Shown here piece after piece: positions 32,321 through 42,908 of a stretch of DNA of 64,000 nucleotides (position 1 is its first letter; each line of letters opens with the position of its first letter). The position numbers and the translations under genes were made by a program. The notes beneath the pieces are model-generated. The model worked only from the letters and a program-made list of their open reading frames with translations, had not been told where the DNA came from and did no database searches. The DNA lies in contig JBAIAC010000008.1 in assembly GCA_037349315.1 (NCBI GenBank), positions 126,726,001 through 126,790,000 of the forward strand, in the 5' to 3' direction. The DNA comes from Chelydra serpentina (Eukaryota; Chordata; Testudines; Chelydridae).

Positions 32321-33697
32321 TTACTGGACTGCATGTAACATCAACAAACAAACTGTCTCCTGAAAATAGCAGATGTTGGTGAAGAACAAATGGAGAGATT
32401 TGTGAGAGGCGTACTTGATTCTGATAGGACATGTAGCTTCATCAGCACCGTCAAGAAATCAGGCATCAAAACATTTGCTGACATGGCCAAGAAGACCAAA
32501 TTTAAGTCTGGCAAGGGAGGAACAATCGCAGCAGTTACCAGTCCAGAAATTAGTTTTCTGCAGAGCCCTGTCCTTAGCATGATGCAGAGATGTTTGGTGA
32601 CTGTTTTTAGTCACCCGATAGGACCTGTGTCCATACAACTTTTCCATGCTGATGGAACAATGAGAAGAACAGACAACGCTGAATTAGGGCACCAGATGGA
32701 ATCTTAAGATGAAAGAATGCATGAGCTAAGAGCATGCAACAAAGAAACCAAAGTGTACATCAAATATATCATAACTGTCATACGAGTGATGGCTGGAAAC
32801 AAATTCCACACATTCAATGAATTGGCTGCTGAGTATCTGAGGCAGATCCTAAAAGGATTTGACAAAGCTAATTCTGTAATCTAAATTTTTGACAGATATG
32901 ACAACATTAACTCTGTAAAAACTGCAGAAACACACACCAGACAGGATCTATGGTTGGAGGCAAGAAATATCAGGTGATTTTTGCATGCCCTGTTCCTCCA
33001 TAGGAAACAGTTTCTAAACATGGTGTCCAACAAGCATTCATTTGTAAAATTCCCTGTGAATAAGTGGTTCAAAATGCACCTGAGTGTAGGAGCACACACA
33101 ACACAAACACTCCTTGCTGGAAGCTTTTCCAATGGTGAAGTAGCAAAGTCCATCACCAGTAGAGGTGGTGAAAAAGCCGAAGACTTCAGCAGTACTCAAG
33201 AGGAAGCGGACACAAGGATGCTTCTGTACGCTGTGTGTGCCAATATGGCGTTTGGATCTCTTGTTGTCTAAGGAATCACAGGTCCTTGCTGTTCACAACT
33301 TTCCAAAAATAGAATGCATAGATAACGTGTGGATTGAAAAAGGACACTAGCACAACTGACAAGTGTCACTCATACCTGTGCATGCAATTTGTGATGCACT
33401 CACTGTTGACTTCTGCAACATACTTCCTGCTGTATACCCATTAGCAGGATATGACTCTGTGTTCTCCCTATTTAGTATAGGGAAAAAAAATCTGTGTTTA
33501 ATGTTGTCAAAACAAAGGATTTTACAACTTCAGAAATCTTGCCAAATTGAGAGAGAGAGAGAGAGAGAGATGGACAAGTCACAATTTCTGCAGCAAGGAA
33601 GTTGGTAGCGGTGCTGTATAAGCAGAGCAAGAAAAGAAAGGAGACTGACACAGACCTAACTTGTTTGAGCCTCAGTCTAGCCATCAGAAAGGATATG
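32321..33697 (+). pseudogene. EEADTR-CXC element, sixth piece with nuclease-like motifs
   Basis: After the MITE the frame gives TGLHVTSTNKLSPENSRCW and a stop. It then reads MERFVRGVLDSDRTCSFIST, VKKSGIKTFADMAKKTKFKS and HPIGPVSIQLFHADGTMRRT (32,390-32,707), a conserved stretch. The nuclease-like region follows: EEADTR at 33,200-33,217, VLAVHNFPK at about 33,283-33,310, LIPVHAICDAL at about 33,366-33,398 and AGYDS at 33,444-33,458. Family members usually have a DTDV motif between EEADTR and the FP block, and GCDT where this copy has GYDS. DTDV is lost or mutated to KESQV. At least three frame changes occur. A (GA)n run lies at 33,549-33,570. Confidence 0.7.
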
Positions 33698-34484
33698 TGT
33701 AGTGGTGCAGGTGGCCCACTCCAGCCAGGGGTGGGGCAGAAGCAGCCAAGGAGGCTGTGGAAACCTGCAGCTAATTAGGGTGAGGCTTGTTAGGAGTCAG
33801 ACAGGAGGCAGCTGCTGCGGCAGCCCAGATATAAGGAGCTACCCAGCAGAGTAGAGGGCAGTCTCTCCCTGACGAGCAAGGGAGGAGGACTGTCTTCCAG
33901 GGATAGCACTTGAGATAGAGCAGTGATGAGCAGGCTCAGGGGAGCAGAGGGTGAGCTCTGGCTTGTTACCTGCTAGGCTGCAGGCCCCTGCCAGAAAGGG
34001 CCAAGAAGGTGCAAGGGCCAAGGGGAAGTGGCCCAGGGATGATAGGCAGACAAGGGGAGAGAAGGAAGGCAGAGAGGCTGCCGCTAGAGAGTCCCTGGGT
34101 TGGGACCCAGAGTAGTGGGTGGGCCTGGGTCCCTCCCTTCCTCCTTGCACTGCACCTGGCCATGGAGGAGCATGGCCAATACAGACTGTAACTTTCCCCT
34201 GAAGTGAGGGGCTAGATTTTGTGTTGTGGTTGGCCACTGAGGCAGGTGCAAGCCAAAGGAATGCCATTACCCCTGGAAAGGGAGAGAACAAAGTGGGACA
34301 GAGCGGAGGGCTGTGTCCAGAAGAGGACGCCACAAGCCAGGAAGCAACACGGGTCCAAGACAGAACAGCAGAGCAGGCAACGGGCGGGACACCACCCGCT
34401 GAGGGAGCTCCACAGCTAGGACAGAGCTAATTCCCAGAGCAACCAGCAGGAGGCGCCGCGGTTGTGAGTCTGCGCCCCGTTACA
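33698..34484 (+). mobile_element. Solo LTR in the EEADTR-CXC element, TSD ATATG
   Basis: The 787-bp insert begins TGTAGTGGTGCAGG and ends CCCCGTTACA. It is flanked by ATATG at 33,693-33,697 and 34,485-34,489. A TATA-like box (agatataaggagct) lies near 33,826. The host frame resumes after it (LAIRKDM then SLAKLAAM). Its start resembles that of the LTR at 31,035 (TGTAnnGTGGTGCA), so the two may be related. The long frames inside are not conserved. Confidence 0.88.
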
Positions 34485-34888
34485 ATATGTCACTGGCCAA
34501 ACTTGCGGCTATGTGAACATAGTTTTGAAAAGCATGTCAAGAGAGCATCTTGACAAAGAAATATTTGGATGTCTTCACACATAGACAAACCAGATATTGG
34601 ATCTCCATTTCCACCTGGATGGGAAAAATTTGAATGTTGAACTACTTCCTGTGTTCTGAAAGGGCCCAATGGGATCTGAGCTTCTACAAGACCTTTTTTT
34701 GTAGCTGTACCAGTAGGGGACGCTGCTCAATCAACTGTGTCTGCAGTCAGAACAATCTTCCTTGCACAGATGTGTGTACATGCCAAGGCAAAGAAGACTG
34801 TAGTAACCCACAAACTCTCAACAGAGATTGTAATGATGAGCATGATGATGATGTTGACTGGAAATGCCACCAGCGCTATTACATTTGA
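34485..34888 (+). pseudogene. EEADTR-CXC element, C-terminal CXC domain
   Basis: The last piece contains FPPGWEKFEC-type remnants near 34,600. A cysteine-rich segment follows (34,695-34,800): FCSCTSRGRCSINCVCSQ, then NNLPCTDVCTCQGKEDCSN. Spacing of the nine or more Cys residues follows the tesmin/TSO1-like CXC pattern, a zinc-binding, often DNA-binding module. It is followed by an acidic tail (NDEHDDDVDWKCHQ) and a stop. The CXC frame itself is open; a frameshift just upstream (34,670-34,700) separates it from the preceding block. Confidence 0.72.
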
Positions 34889-35189
34889 ATGAATCCTGTA
34901 CAAATGTATGACTAGATTTTGTTTTATGCTTTAGATTGTTGTAGTGATGCTTTGAGATCACAAAGAAATCCAATTTTATGTCTTGAAATAATGCACAGTC
35001 ATTAATCTAACAGAAGTTAATGCAACTATTTCAAACTGGCCATTTTAACATGTTGATTGTGTCATTGTTTATCCCAGTTATATGATAATGGCACCACTTG
35101 ACAGTGCCACATCATACCTCATCTTAAAGTATACATAATAAAGCTGTCAAATAATGTATGATGTGCATGTGTGTAGAGAAGGTACATTA
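34889..35189 (+). other. 3' flank of the EEADTR-CXC element
   Basis: A/T-rich non-coding DNA follows the stop codon. An AATAAA signal at about 35,137 (cataataaagctgtc) could be the element's poly(A) signal. No terminal inverted repeat or LTR belonging to this element could be identified. Confidence 0.4.
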
Positions 35190-35620
35190 AGTCGACCAAA
35201 TTGGTGGTGTCTGCTGCTCACATATGTGTAGATTATTATATAAACCCTGTGGAGATAAACACCATAGGAAGTACCACCTTGGAAAGCCAGATTGACAGCT
35301 TCTCTTGCGGCCTCTGATTGGTCCAAGTGCCTTATTTAAGCCCAGGAAGAGTTTCAGGAAGTGTCCGTGTAACAAGGTGAACTCCCCTGCCACTTGGAGT
35401 AATGGACCTACCTCTTGACTTGCTCTTGACTCCAGTTTTGACCTTTGGGTCTGACTCCTGGTTTCTGATCCTTGGCTCTGGCTCCTCCTCTAACCTCTAG
35501 TGCTATTCCTGGCTTTTGACTGCCACAGCTTCCACAACTAGGCCTGACCATCCAAGCCCTGGTCATGACACTTTCTGCCAACCAGGTGAAGCATGTCACC
35601 TTCCATCCTCACCTCTTCCT
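35190..35620 (+). mobile_element. Possible LTR of a gypsy-like element
   Basis: A promoter-like gccttatttaagcccagg (about 35,330-35,347) is followed by repeated short phrases such as tgactcctggtttctgatcc and ttggctctggctcctcc. These resemble LTRs of turtle gypsy-type elements. The ends and target duplication were not found. Confidence 0.35.
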
Positions 35621-37721
35621 ACTCTTGGAACACTCCTGTCCACTCTGAGCCAGTACCAATGTGTCCCCTGAACAGGGGAGGCCAGGAGTGGCTGAGATGA
35701 AGGTGGCTATTCTTCCTTTACACCAGCCTGTGATTCACTTACACATTCTGGGCAGCTTTAAGCTCATTTTGTGCCATTTTGATGGCACACAGTGAAATTA
35801 CTGGGACTGAGGATCTGGCCCTTTATTTTTAAAGGAGCCTTGACCTCACCTCCACTTTTACAGGTGCAATTTTGGGCCTTCATTTTTGCTTCCACATAAA
35901 AACAAGCATATATACAATAATTAAAATTAATCAAGCACTCTAAAATGTCCGCCATATTTTGGAAAATGGAGTGACTGCTTAGTTTTGTACTTCACCTCCC
36001 ATATTTGTTTCTTTAAATAGATTTTTAGGGGATTTTATCCATAATTGTTCCAGACATTTCTGTCTAACCAATTTGTTATAATGGGTTGCCATGGGAATGA
36101 GTGTTCCTCTGCTAAATGCCTTGGGTATATCCCATAAAATGGTGGACCTAATCTGGAGTATCACTGTTAACAGTAAATTTATCTATTGAGGAAGCAATTT
36201 CCTGTATCACAACTTTATCTTGCAATAAAAATATATTCACTGTCCATCTACATTGTGATGACTTAAGCTGTGCTAATAAAATTTTTATGATGACAGATAC
36301 GCGATCAGAAAGGGAAATTTATCCAATACCACATTTGATATATGGTTGACGGAACCTTGGTAAAATAAAATTAAATCAATACAAGAATGTTTTACTTCTG
36401 AATGAATAAAAAGCATAGTCTCTAAAACTCTGGTTAATCAATTTCTGGGCATCATTTAAGTTCGGCTCTGATGTACTCTTGCTTATGGAACTAGATGGCA
36501 GAGGCTGAAGCATGTATTCTGCCTATGGGACAAAGAATATAATTTAAATAATTTCTGACAAATAGTGCCAGTTTATGTACTCGCATATCTATGCCGATGT
36601 ATCTATACATCTATCTGCCTGCATATGTGTGTAGGTGTGTATACACATTTATTTCTGTATGTACAATACTTTATATAATGCTGATTGTTAAGGCTCTTTG
36701 AATTTGGAGAAATACCTTTTGGGAAAATGTGTGCATAATTTTTCATCAGTTCATTTTTTCAATGAAGCATGAGAATCCCAAAACCAGAACTGGTCAAAAG
36801 CTCCCCACATTTTGAATTTTTAACAATTTTCTATCAAATTGTATTGTTAATTTTGGATGTTGTAACAGCTTGTTTCACTGTTACTTTTAGTACAAGTTCA
36901 ATGTCAATGAATGGATGTTAACTGCATTATGTCAGGGACGTCATTGTTTGTTAATAGGGCTTATTAGTTAGGGGGGAAAGAGAGGTTTGAATGCTCTATT
37001 TCCTAGCAATTCACAATGCCATTTCATAAACTTTTGAATGGGCCTCAGTCCAGCAAAGCACTCAAGCATATGCATAACTTTAAGCACCCAAATAATCCCA
37101 TTGAAGTCAATGGAATCACTCACATGCTTAACATTAGAAGCATACTTCAGTATTTGCTGTATAAGAGCCTTAAGGAATATTTTTGAGAGGAATTAAAGAA
37201 GTGTTATCTTTATCTTTGGTTACCTTTAGGTATGGGCTGCCTTCATGTTATGCAGTCTGCCTTTTAATGACAGATCAGGGATAGTCAACAAATGTTACTT
37301 TTAGATCTAACCACTGTTTTTTGCATGAAACATACACCACTTTTTAATCAGGCGGCTTTGGTGTTCTTAGAAGGAGGGAAAAAAATTGAACACAGCTTAC
37401 TGATGGCTGGCAGAATGACATTATCATTTCATTGCCTGATGAGTGTTTTCAGGGCAGAGAGCCAGCAGTAGAAATAAAATGATTAGGAAAATCTCTTGGT
37501 GAAAAAGTCTGTGCTCACAAAGCAGATGTTGGCAGAGGCACTGTAGTTCACCTGACTAACCTCTCTTTTGTTGCGATGAAATATAACCCAACAACAGTAG
37601 TAGTGGCCCTCTCCATGCCTTTTCATGCTGATAATGCAGGTCTTTACTGTATGCCTCAGGATTTCAGGTGTGGAAGGTGAAAGGCATTACCCATGAAATA
37701 AACCCAGAGCATTTCCCTGTG
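35621..37721. other. Intergenic DNA, no gene recognised
   Basis: Only short frames. 36,560-36,670 is a degenerate tat/tgt-rich microsatellite-like patch. 37,030-37,150 is an old dispersed repeat (cagtccagcaaagcactcaa, then ttgaagtcaatggaatcact). Confidence 0.5.
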
Positions 37722-37729
37722 CTTGGAAG

Positions 37730-37877
37730 CAGTGATTTCCCTACACCCCACCTGAATTTCCCCAACACCCCCCCAGTTTTGTGAACTAGTTACATGCCAA
37801 TTTAGTGACACCCCCCACCCCCAGTAAATTCGAACACCCCACCCCCACCCCCATTTCAATTCCTGGGGAGGCCACTG
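37730..37877. mobile_element. Small hAT MITE, TSD CTTGGAAG
   Basis: The 148-bp element begins CAGTGATTTCCC and ends GGGGAGGCCACTG. It is flanked by exact octamers CTTGGAAG (37,722-37,729; 37,878-37,885). The interior is C-rich (cccaccccc). The CAGTG ends and the 8-bp duplication place it in the hAT superfamily. Confidence 0.9.
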
Positions 37878-37885
37878 CTTGGAAG

Positions 37886-38139
37886 AGTTTCCCTGTTCCA
37901 CTCTTTTGCTAGTGTTTGTCACCCAGCGCTGGGCATTCATACCAATAAGAAAAATACAGACTGTACTGGCCTAGCTGTAGAAAAATACAGGAGCTATGAC
38001 AATGCCACTGGTTAACTTAATTAAATTCTTTGCCTTCCTGAAAACAGATGTAAATACTCAATTAAATGGATTTTGTGAAAGTCAGAATCAAAGTCCATCC
38101 CCTTCAATCTCCTGCATATTATGATTGAAACACAGGGTG
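37886..38139. other. Short unique spacer
   Basis: No coding or repeat signal was recognised. Confidence 0.5.
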
Positions 38140-38416
38140 TGTGAGGTGATATCTTTTATTGGACCAACAGTTACTGAAAGAGACATGGTTTTGAGCTACA
38201 CAGAGCTCTTCTTCAGGTCTGGGAAAGGTACTCAGTGTCCCAGCTAAATACAAGGTGGAACAGATTGTTTAGCATAAGTAATTAACACACATTCTAAGGG
38301 ATCATTCAGGATGAAGTGGACTGTTAACACCCCTGCAGTCAGAAGACAAAAAAGGGAGGTTAGTTGGTTGCAGATGGTTGCAGATGAGCTTTAAATCCAG
38401 TGTCTTTATTAAGACT

Positions 38417-38638
38417 GTAGAAGCGACAAAGGGTCCTGTGGCACCTTATAGACTAACAGAGGTATTGGAGCATAAGCTTTCGTGGGTGAATACCCACTTC
38501 ATCGGATGCGCTTGCATCCGAAGAAGTGGGTATTCACCCACAAAAGCTTATGCTCCAATACCTCTGTTAGTCTATAAGGTGCCACAGGACCCTTTGTCAC
38601 TTCTACAGATCCAGACTAACACGGCTACCCCTCTGATA
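38417..38638. repeat. Penelope-derived near-perfect palindrome with 12-bp target duplication
   Basis: The left arm (38,419-38,510) and right arm (38,511-38,604) are inverse copies of the same roughly 92-base Penelope 3' sequence (caaagggtcctgtggcacc; cataagctttcgtgggtgaa), with very few mismatches and almost no loop. A 34-base single-copy end (acagatccagactaacacgg, then ctacccctctgata) follows. The whole is bounded by TTTATTAAGACT at 38,405-38,416 and 38,639-38,650. It looks like one retrotransposition of an inverted (head-to-head) Penelope end. Confidence 0.85.
38472..38505 (-). ncRNA. Hammerhead-like ribozyme motif in the palindrome's left arm
   Basis: On the minus strand: CCGATGA, one A, a perfect helix II (GTGGGT-ATTC-ACCCAC), GAAA, then AGC-TTAT-GCT as a three-pair helix III, followed by C at the expected cleavage position. 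The mirror copy in the right arm has GAAGA and AAAA in place of the GATGA and GAAA core. Compared with the textbook core it has C in place of U4 and an extra A before helix II. Confidence 0.5.
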
Positions 38639-38780
38639 TTTATTAAGACTTTGGCTTTCAATATCTAGCAACAATATACATGTAAGCTCTCAGGCTTGTC
38701 TTTTGAAGGTGTTGTGCATGTTTCCTTTGAGAATAAGGAGTGAGAGGTCAGATATGGAGTGACTGTTTTGTGAAAACTGT

Positions 38781-41087
38781 ACTGCCATATTGAACATTTC
38801 CTTCAAAGATTTTCATATGCTGCATGGCAAAATTTTCAAAAGGTTCTACTGAATCTGGGTGCCTTGTCTTTGACACCTTGACACTCAACTTATCAGGTGC
38901 CTGAGCGTCCTTTACTTGATCTGGTGAAAAGATTGTCTTCTTTTTTTTTGTTTTTTGTTTGGTTTGTTAAAAAAAACAACTCCCGTCCCTCCCCCCAGCA
39001 CTGAATATTTTTCTGTTTTTGACAACCTAAAACAAAGGAAAATTGTTTTTGATTGTCAACTATAAATACACAAAGTTTAGTTTTCAAGATGTTTTTCAGG
39101 AAAATTTTAAATTTTTGATGTAAATGGTTTATTTTTTTTGGCTTCTTTCCAAATGTTGTATGGAAAATAAAATGCATCTCCCAACCAGCTCCGGCCACTC
39201 CTCTTTGGGGAGTTAGTGGAAGCTGCAGGTGTTGTGAAAATCAGCATCAAACATGTCTAACGATGGCCACACAAAACTGGAAGCCACTTTTTGCTGCATA
39301 TTTACAGACTCTGTGGTGGTAGCCTCTTTGTTGTGGTATGAAATACTCTCATGAACGCACTGGGAAGAAAGGACGACAAACCCCGAGCTGGTTGAGAATT
39401 TTTTCATTAAACATTTTTTCCCAGCAGAAAATGACAATTCACCATTTTCACTAATTCAAAGTGAGAGCAAAACAGAAGCAGATCAGAAAGGTGTCGATTT
39501 GCACCCACTGTGCACTGGTGTAAATGGCTACATAAGGTGAAGGGCAATGGAAAATTAAGCTATCTGTTGTGGAGGAGGCACTGTTGACTAGCTTTTCAGA
39601 GGACCAACATTTGCTTGAACTGGCCCTGCTGTGTGACCTGCTCTGCTACTTGCACCAAGAGACACTGTGTTTAAAGAAGCTGCACAATCCAAGTTTCCAA
39701 AAGCTCTAAGAAACAAGTACTAAACAGCTGTGTATAGCTTCCCTCACAGAATCACTCTCTTTGTGAAGTTAGGCAGGAGGCAGAGAAAAGTGGGCTGAAG
39801 GGAAGGGATGGTTTCTTGTTTATTTTGTTTGCCTGTGGCTACAAATTCCTCCATTAATTCATTACTGTTTGTAAAATGGTTTGACTTCCTCAGATGAAAG
39901 GCATGAAATAAATACTGGGTATTAGATTATTATTTATTGTTATTAGTCTGTATTATTTTGTAGGCCTGGGGCCTATTATGGGCCTCAAAGTTTGGTACTT
40001 CACTCTACATACTTTGAACAACAACACAAAATCAAATCTCTACAAAATAACACCACTCTCCCCTACAATATTCAGATGATTGATATTAAAAAAAGTAGCA
40101 ACAGGCACAGAGGGGACGTGGTTCCTCAGGTAAAAAGCAATAAACTCACCAAACCCACAGGCAAACCTACACCCTGTTCATAGGAGGCAGCTATTTGTAA
40201 ATTGGCATAGCTCCATTGATTTTACTAGGAGTGCTAAGCACTATACTTAGCAATTAGCATTTAAAGGACCAGGATCTATGGGCTAGATTCACAGGAGTTT
40301 AGGCATCGTGAGGTATAGCTTTGCCACTCCCAATTTTTAGGCTCCTACAAAAAAACACCTGGAATTCACAAAGGCTGAGCTAAGTGATCAGGCTGCCTAT
40401 ACAATGCAAAAAAGGAGACAGTCACCTCAGAATGGAATTCCCAAAATCCAGGACTCAAGACCACCTCCTGCCTAAACTAGTCAATGGGAGATGCCAAGGT
40501 GAGGGGTGTGTCCTAAGCCCCACCCCTATAGGGGAGTTCAAGTCCAGGCTTCAGGGAAGCAGCTCCCTCTGCTTGGGATTCTCATCTGCAAATCTTCTCT
40601 AGGCACCAACAACAATTTTGGAGTGGAAGAAGGAGGACCGACCTCATAATTTTTAGTGGCTTGGGTACTCACATAGTCCTGCCTTGAGTTCAGGGGACAG
40701 GACTAGCTGACCTATACTATACCTATATGATTCTAGGGGGTAGATGTCTGTTTCTAATCTTCTCTCTACTTGAGGGTGAGGGATTTGAACAGGGTTCTGC
40801 CACCTCTCAGGTGAGTGCTATGACTACTCAGCTATGGGATATTCTGATTGGAGGTAGCAGGTGTGCTGGGTTCTTCAATCTCTGCTATTGAAGATGTTCC
40901 ACTGCATTAAATAATTAGAGTAATTGGTCTAGAGAGAGTGAGATTGAGGGACTCCCTCCACATACTAGAATAGGCCATAGCTTGTTGGTTAGCCCACCCT
41001 CCTAAGACATGGCAGCTCCCAGTTCAAATCCCTTTTCCCCCTCAGGTGGAAGGGGGGCTTGAACTGGGGGGTCTCCCACATGAGTCC
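38781..41087. other. Intergenic DNA, no gene recognised
   Basis: Only short frames. 38,935-39,180 is T/A-rich. 39,490-39,550 has the old 'gcactggtgtaaatggctac' repeat. 40,740-40,980 resembles a degraded SINE (gagggatttgaacagggttc, ctatgactactcagctatgg) too diverged to name. Confidence 0.5.
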
Positions 41088-41478
41088 GTGTAGAGAGGGT
41101 TCATCCCTCTCTGGGGCAGTGGGGAACCACACCACCTCCCTTAGTCCTTGCATGGCCCCTTGGGGAATCAGTGGGGCTGCAGGAGTCCTGGCTCGAGCCG
41201 TCTGGCAGAGCTGAGCACACACAGGTAACAATTAACAGATAACTAGCCCAGGCCCTGGGTCAGGGTGGGGCAGTAAAGAGTCCAAGGCTCAGGCCCTCAG
41301 GCTGGTTGCTGGAGTCTCCCCGACGGGAGCTGGGCCGGAGGTGTCTGGCCTCTCTAGCGGCTGCCTCCTGAGTGAGCTAAGGGGTTGAGCTCTTATACTT
41401 CCTGTCCGGCCTCCGACCCTCTGTGGGGGGAAGGGGGCGGGCTTGGAGTGCTCTGGCTCTGCCCACTCTGGTGGTGAC
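41088..41478 (-). mobile_element. Probable 3' LTR of the gypsy-like element
   Basis: The segment lies just beyond the C-terminus of the RNase H frame and has TG...CA-type ends (tgtagagagggttcatccc ... gtggtgaca). A phrase near its left end (ccctctctggggcagtgggg, then aaccacaccacctccct) recurs just outside its right end at 41,486-41,522. The matching 5' LTR is absent from the other side. The exact edges are uncertain. Confidence 0.4.
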
Positions 41479-42400
41479 AGAGCTCATCCCTCTCCGGGGC
41501 ACCGGGGAACCACACCACCTCCCTACACACACTCCCCCTTAAGTCTGGCTCCCGCTTGTCTGGGCCAGACTCTTCCATACCTCCCAGGCAGGACAGGAAG
41601 TAAGCATTAGTGTGGTCCTTGCCTGCCCTATGGTGAACCGTAAATGCATAGAGCTGTAATGCCAGGTACCAATGCAGTATTCTTGCATTATGGTCTTTCA
41701 TTTTGTTTAGCCACTGAAGAGGGGCATGGTCGGTGACTAAGGTGAACGGGGCCCCAAGAAGGTAGTAACGTGGGGCATCATAAGCCCATTTCACTGCGAG
41801 GGCTTCCTTCTCCACCACTGCGCAGTACTTCTCCCGCGGAAACAATTTCCGGCTGATGTATAAGACTAGATGGTCTTCTCCATCTATCTCTTGGGACAGG
41901 ACGGCGCCCAGTCCTACTTCCAGGGCGTTCATTTGGAGGATGAAGTCCTGGTTGAAATCTGGGCTATAGAGAACCGGTTCACAGCAGAGACTCGTTTTGA
42001 GTTCCTGAAAGGAGTCTTCGCACTCCTGGGTCCAAACCACATGTTGAGGGCTGTTCTTGGTTAAAAGCCCGGTCAGAGGGGTGGTGATAGACGTAAATTG
42101 GGGAATAAAGTGCTGATAGTAGCCGGCGAGCCCCAAGAACTGTTGCACCTGACGCTTTGTGATGGGAGGCGGGCAGGCTGCCAGGGCCTGGACCTTTCCC
42201 ACGAGGGGCTTCACTTGTCCATTCCCTATGGTGTACCCCAGATAAGTAGTCTCTTGCATCCAATGTGGCATTTTTTTGGGTGGGCTGTCAACCCGGCTTC
42301 CCGCAGGGATTTCAGGACTGCAGCTACCAGTACCAAATGATCCTCCCACTGGCGGCTGTAGATGACCACATAGTCCAGTCTCAATGGGGTTGGAGGACAT
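41393..42400 (-). pseudogene. Gypsy-like reverse transcriptase thumb, connection and RNase H
   Basis: The 335-residue frame starts inside the reverse transcriptase after a frameshift. It contains TTYLGYTIGNGQVKPLVGKV, then QVQQFLGLAGYYQHFIPQFT, the typical RT thumb and connection. RNase H follows: LGAVLSQEIDGEDHLVLYIS, EKEALAVKWAYDAPRYYLLG and TDHAPLQWLNKMKDHNARIL. The first RNase H Asp (normally T/MDAS) is Asn in QMNAL, and the C-terminal H-x-NADALSR has become HTNAYFLS. Glu in EKEALAV and Asp in TDHAPL remain. The tail (EPDLRGSVCREVVWFPG) runs into the LTR region. It is last in the polyprotein order on the minus strand. Confidence 0.85.
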
Positions 42401-42908
42401 GGTCCATCAGCTTCTGAAATGTGGCTGGGGTCCCATGGAGACTGAAGGGCATCCGGGTGAATTGGTACAGACCTGTTGGGTGTGGCAAACATGGTCTTCT
42501 CCCTGGAAACAGGGTCGAGGGGGATCTGCCAGTACCCCTTGCTGAGGTCAAGTGTGGTGACGAAGCGAGCCTCCCCTAACCGGCCAAGCAGCTCATCAAC
42601 GCGAGGCATAGGATACGCGTCAAACTTGGAAATAGGATTGATGTGTTGGAAGTCGATGCAGAAGTGCTGCTTCCCATTGGGCTTGGGTACCAGCACTACC
42701 GGACTACCATTCACTCTGTGAGGGTTCAATTACACCCAGCTCTATCATGGCCTGTACCTCTTCCTCGACAATCTGCCGCATTCGGTGCGGCAAGGGCCTG
42801 GTCGTTTCTCGGATCACTACCCCTGGTTATGTCTGAATGGTATGAAAAACCAGGGTTGTGTAACCTGGCTGGATGGTGAAGGTTCATGGGAACGCCTGCA
42901 GGAGGCAT
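42226..42908 (-). pseudogene. Gypsy-like reverse transcriptase, fingers and palm
   Basis: Across a frameshift near 42,728 the minus strand reads NLHHPARLHNPGFSYHSDIT upstream. It continues NGSPVVLVPKPNGKQHFCID, then FQHINPISKFDAYPMPRVDE and LGEARFVTTLDLSKGYWQIP, the unmistakable Ty3/gypsy RT core with catalytic Asp in TLDLSKGYWQ. The second catalytic box, normally YLDD-VVIYS, reads RLDYVVIYSRQWEDHL, so one of the two Asp residues is lost. A frameshift near 42,440 also disturbs the FxMPFGL region. The RT lies downstream of the integrase on the coding strand, unlike standard gypsy elements. Confidence 0.88.

Larger units (their letters stand above)
38140..38780 (-). mobile_element. Penelope-like 3' fragment carrying a nested palindromic insert
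   Basis: At the left, ggtgatatcttttattggac and caacagttactgaaagagac, then gagctacacagagctcttct and tcaggtctgggaaaggtact, are the reverse complement of a Penelope-like 3' end, also seen in plus orientation at 61,354-61,475. The fragment continues to the right of the insert (ttggctttcaatatctagca, gagaataaggagtgagag). The 222-bp palindrome at 38,417-38,638 interrupts it between direct repeats TTTATTAAGACT. Confidence 0.7.

Noticed and set aside
33839..34430. 164-codon and smaller frames at 33.8-34.4 kb
   Set aside because: They fall inside a solo LTR defined by ATATG duplications and have no recognisable domain.
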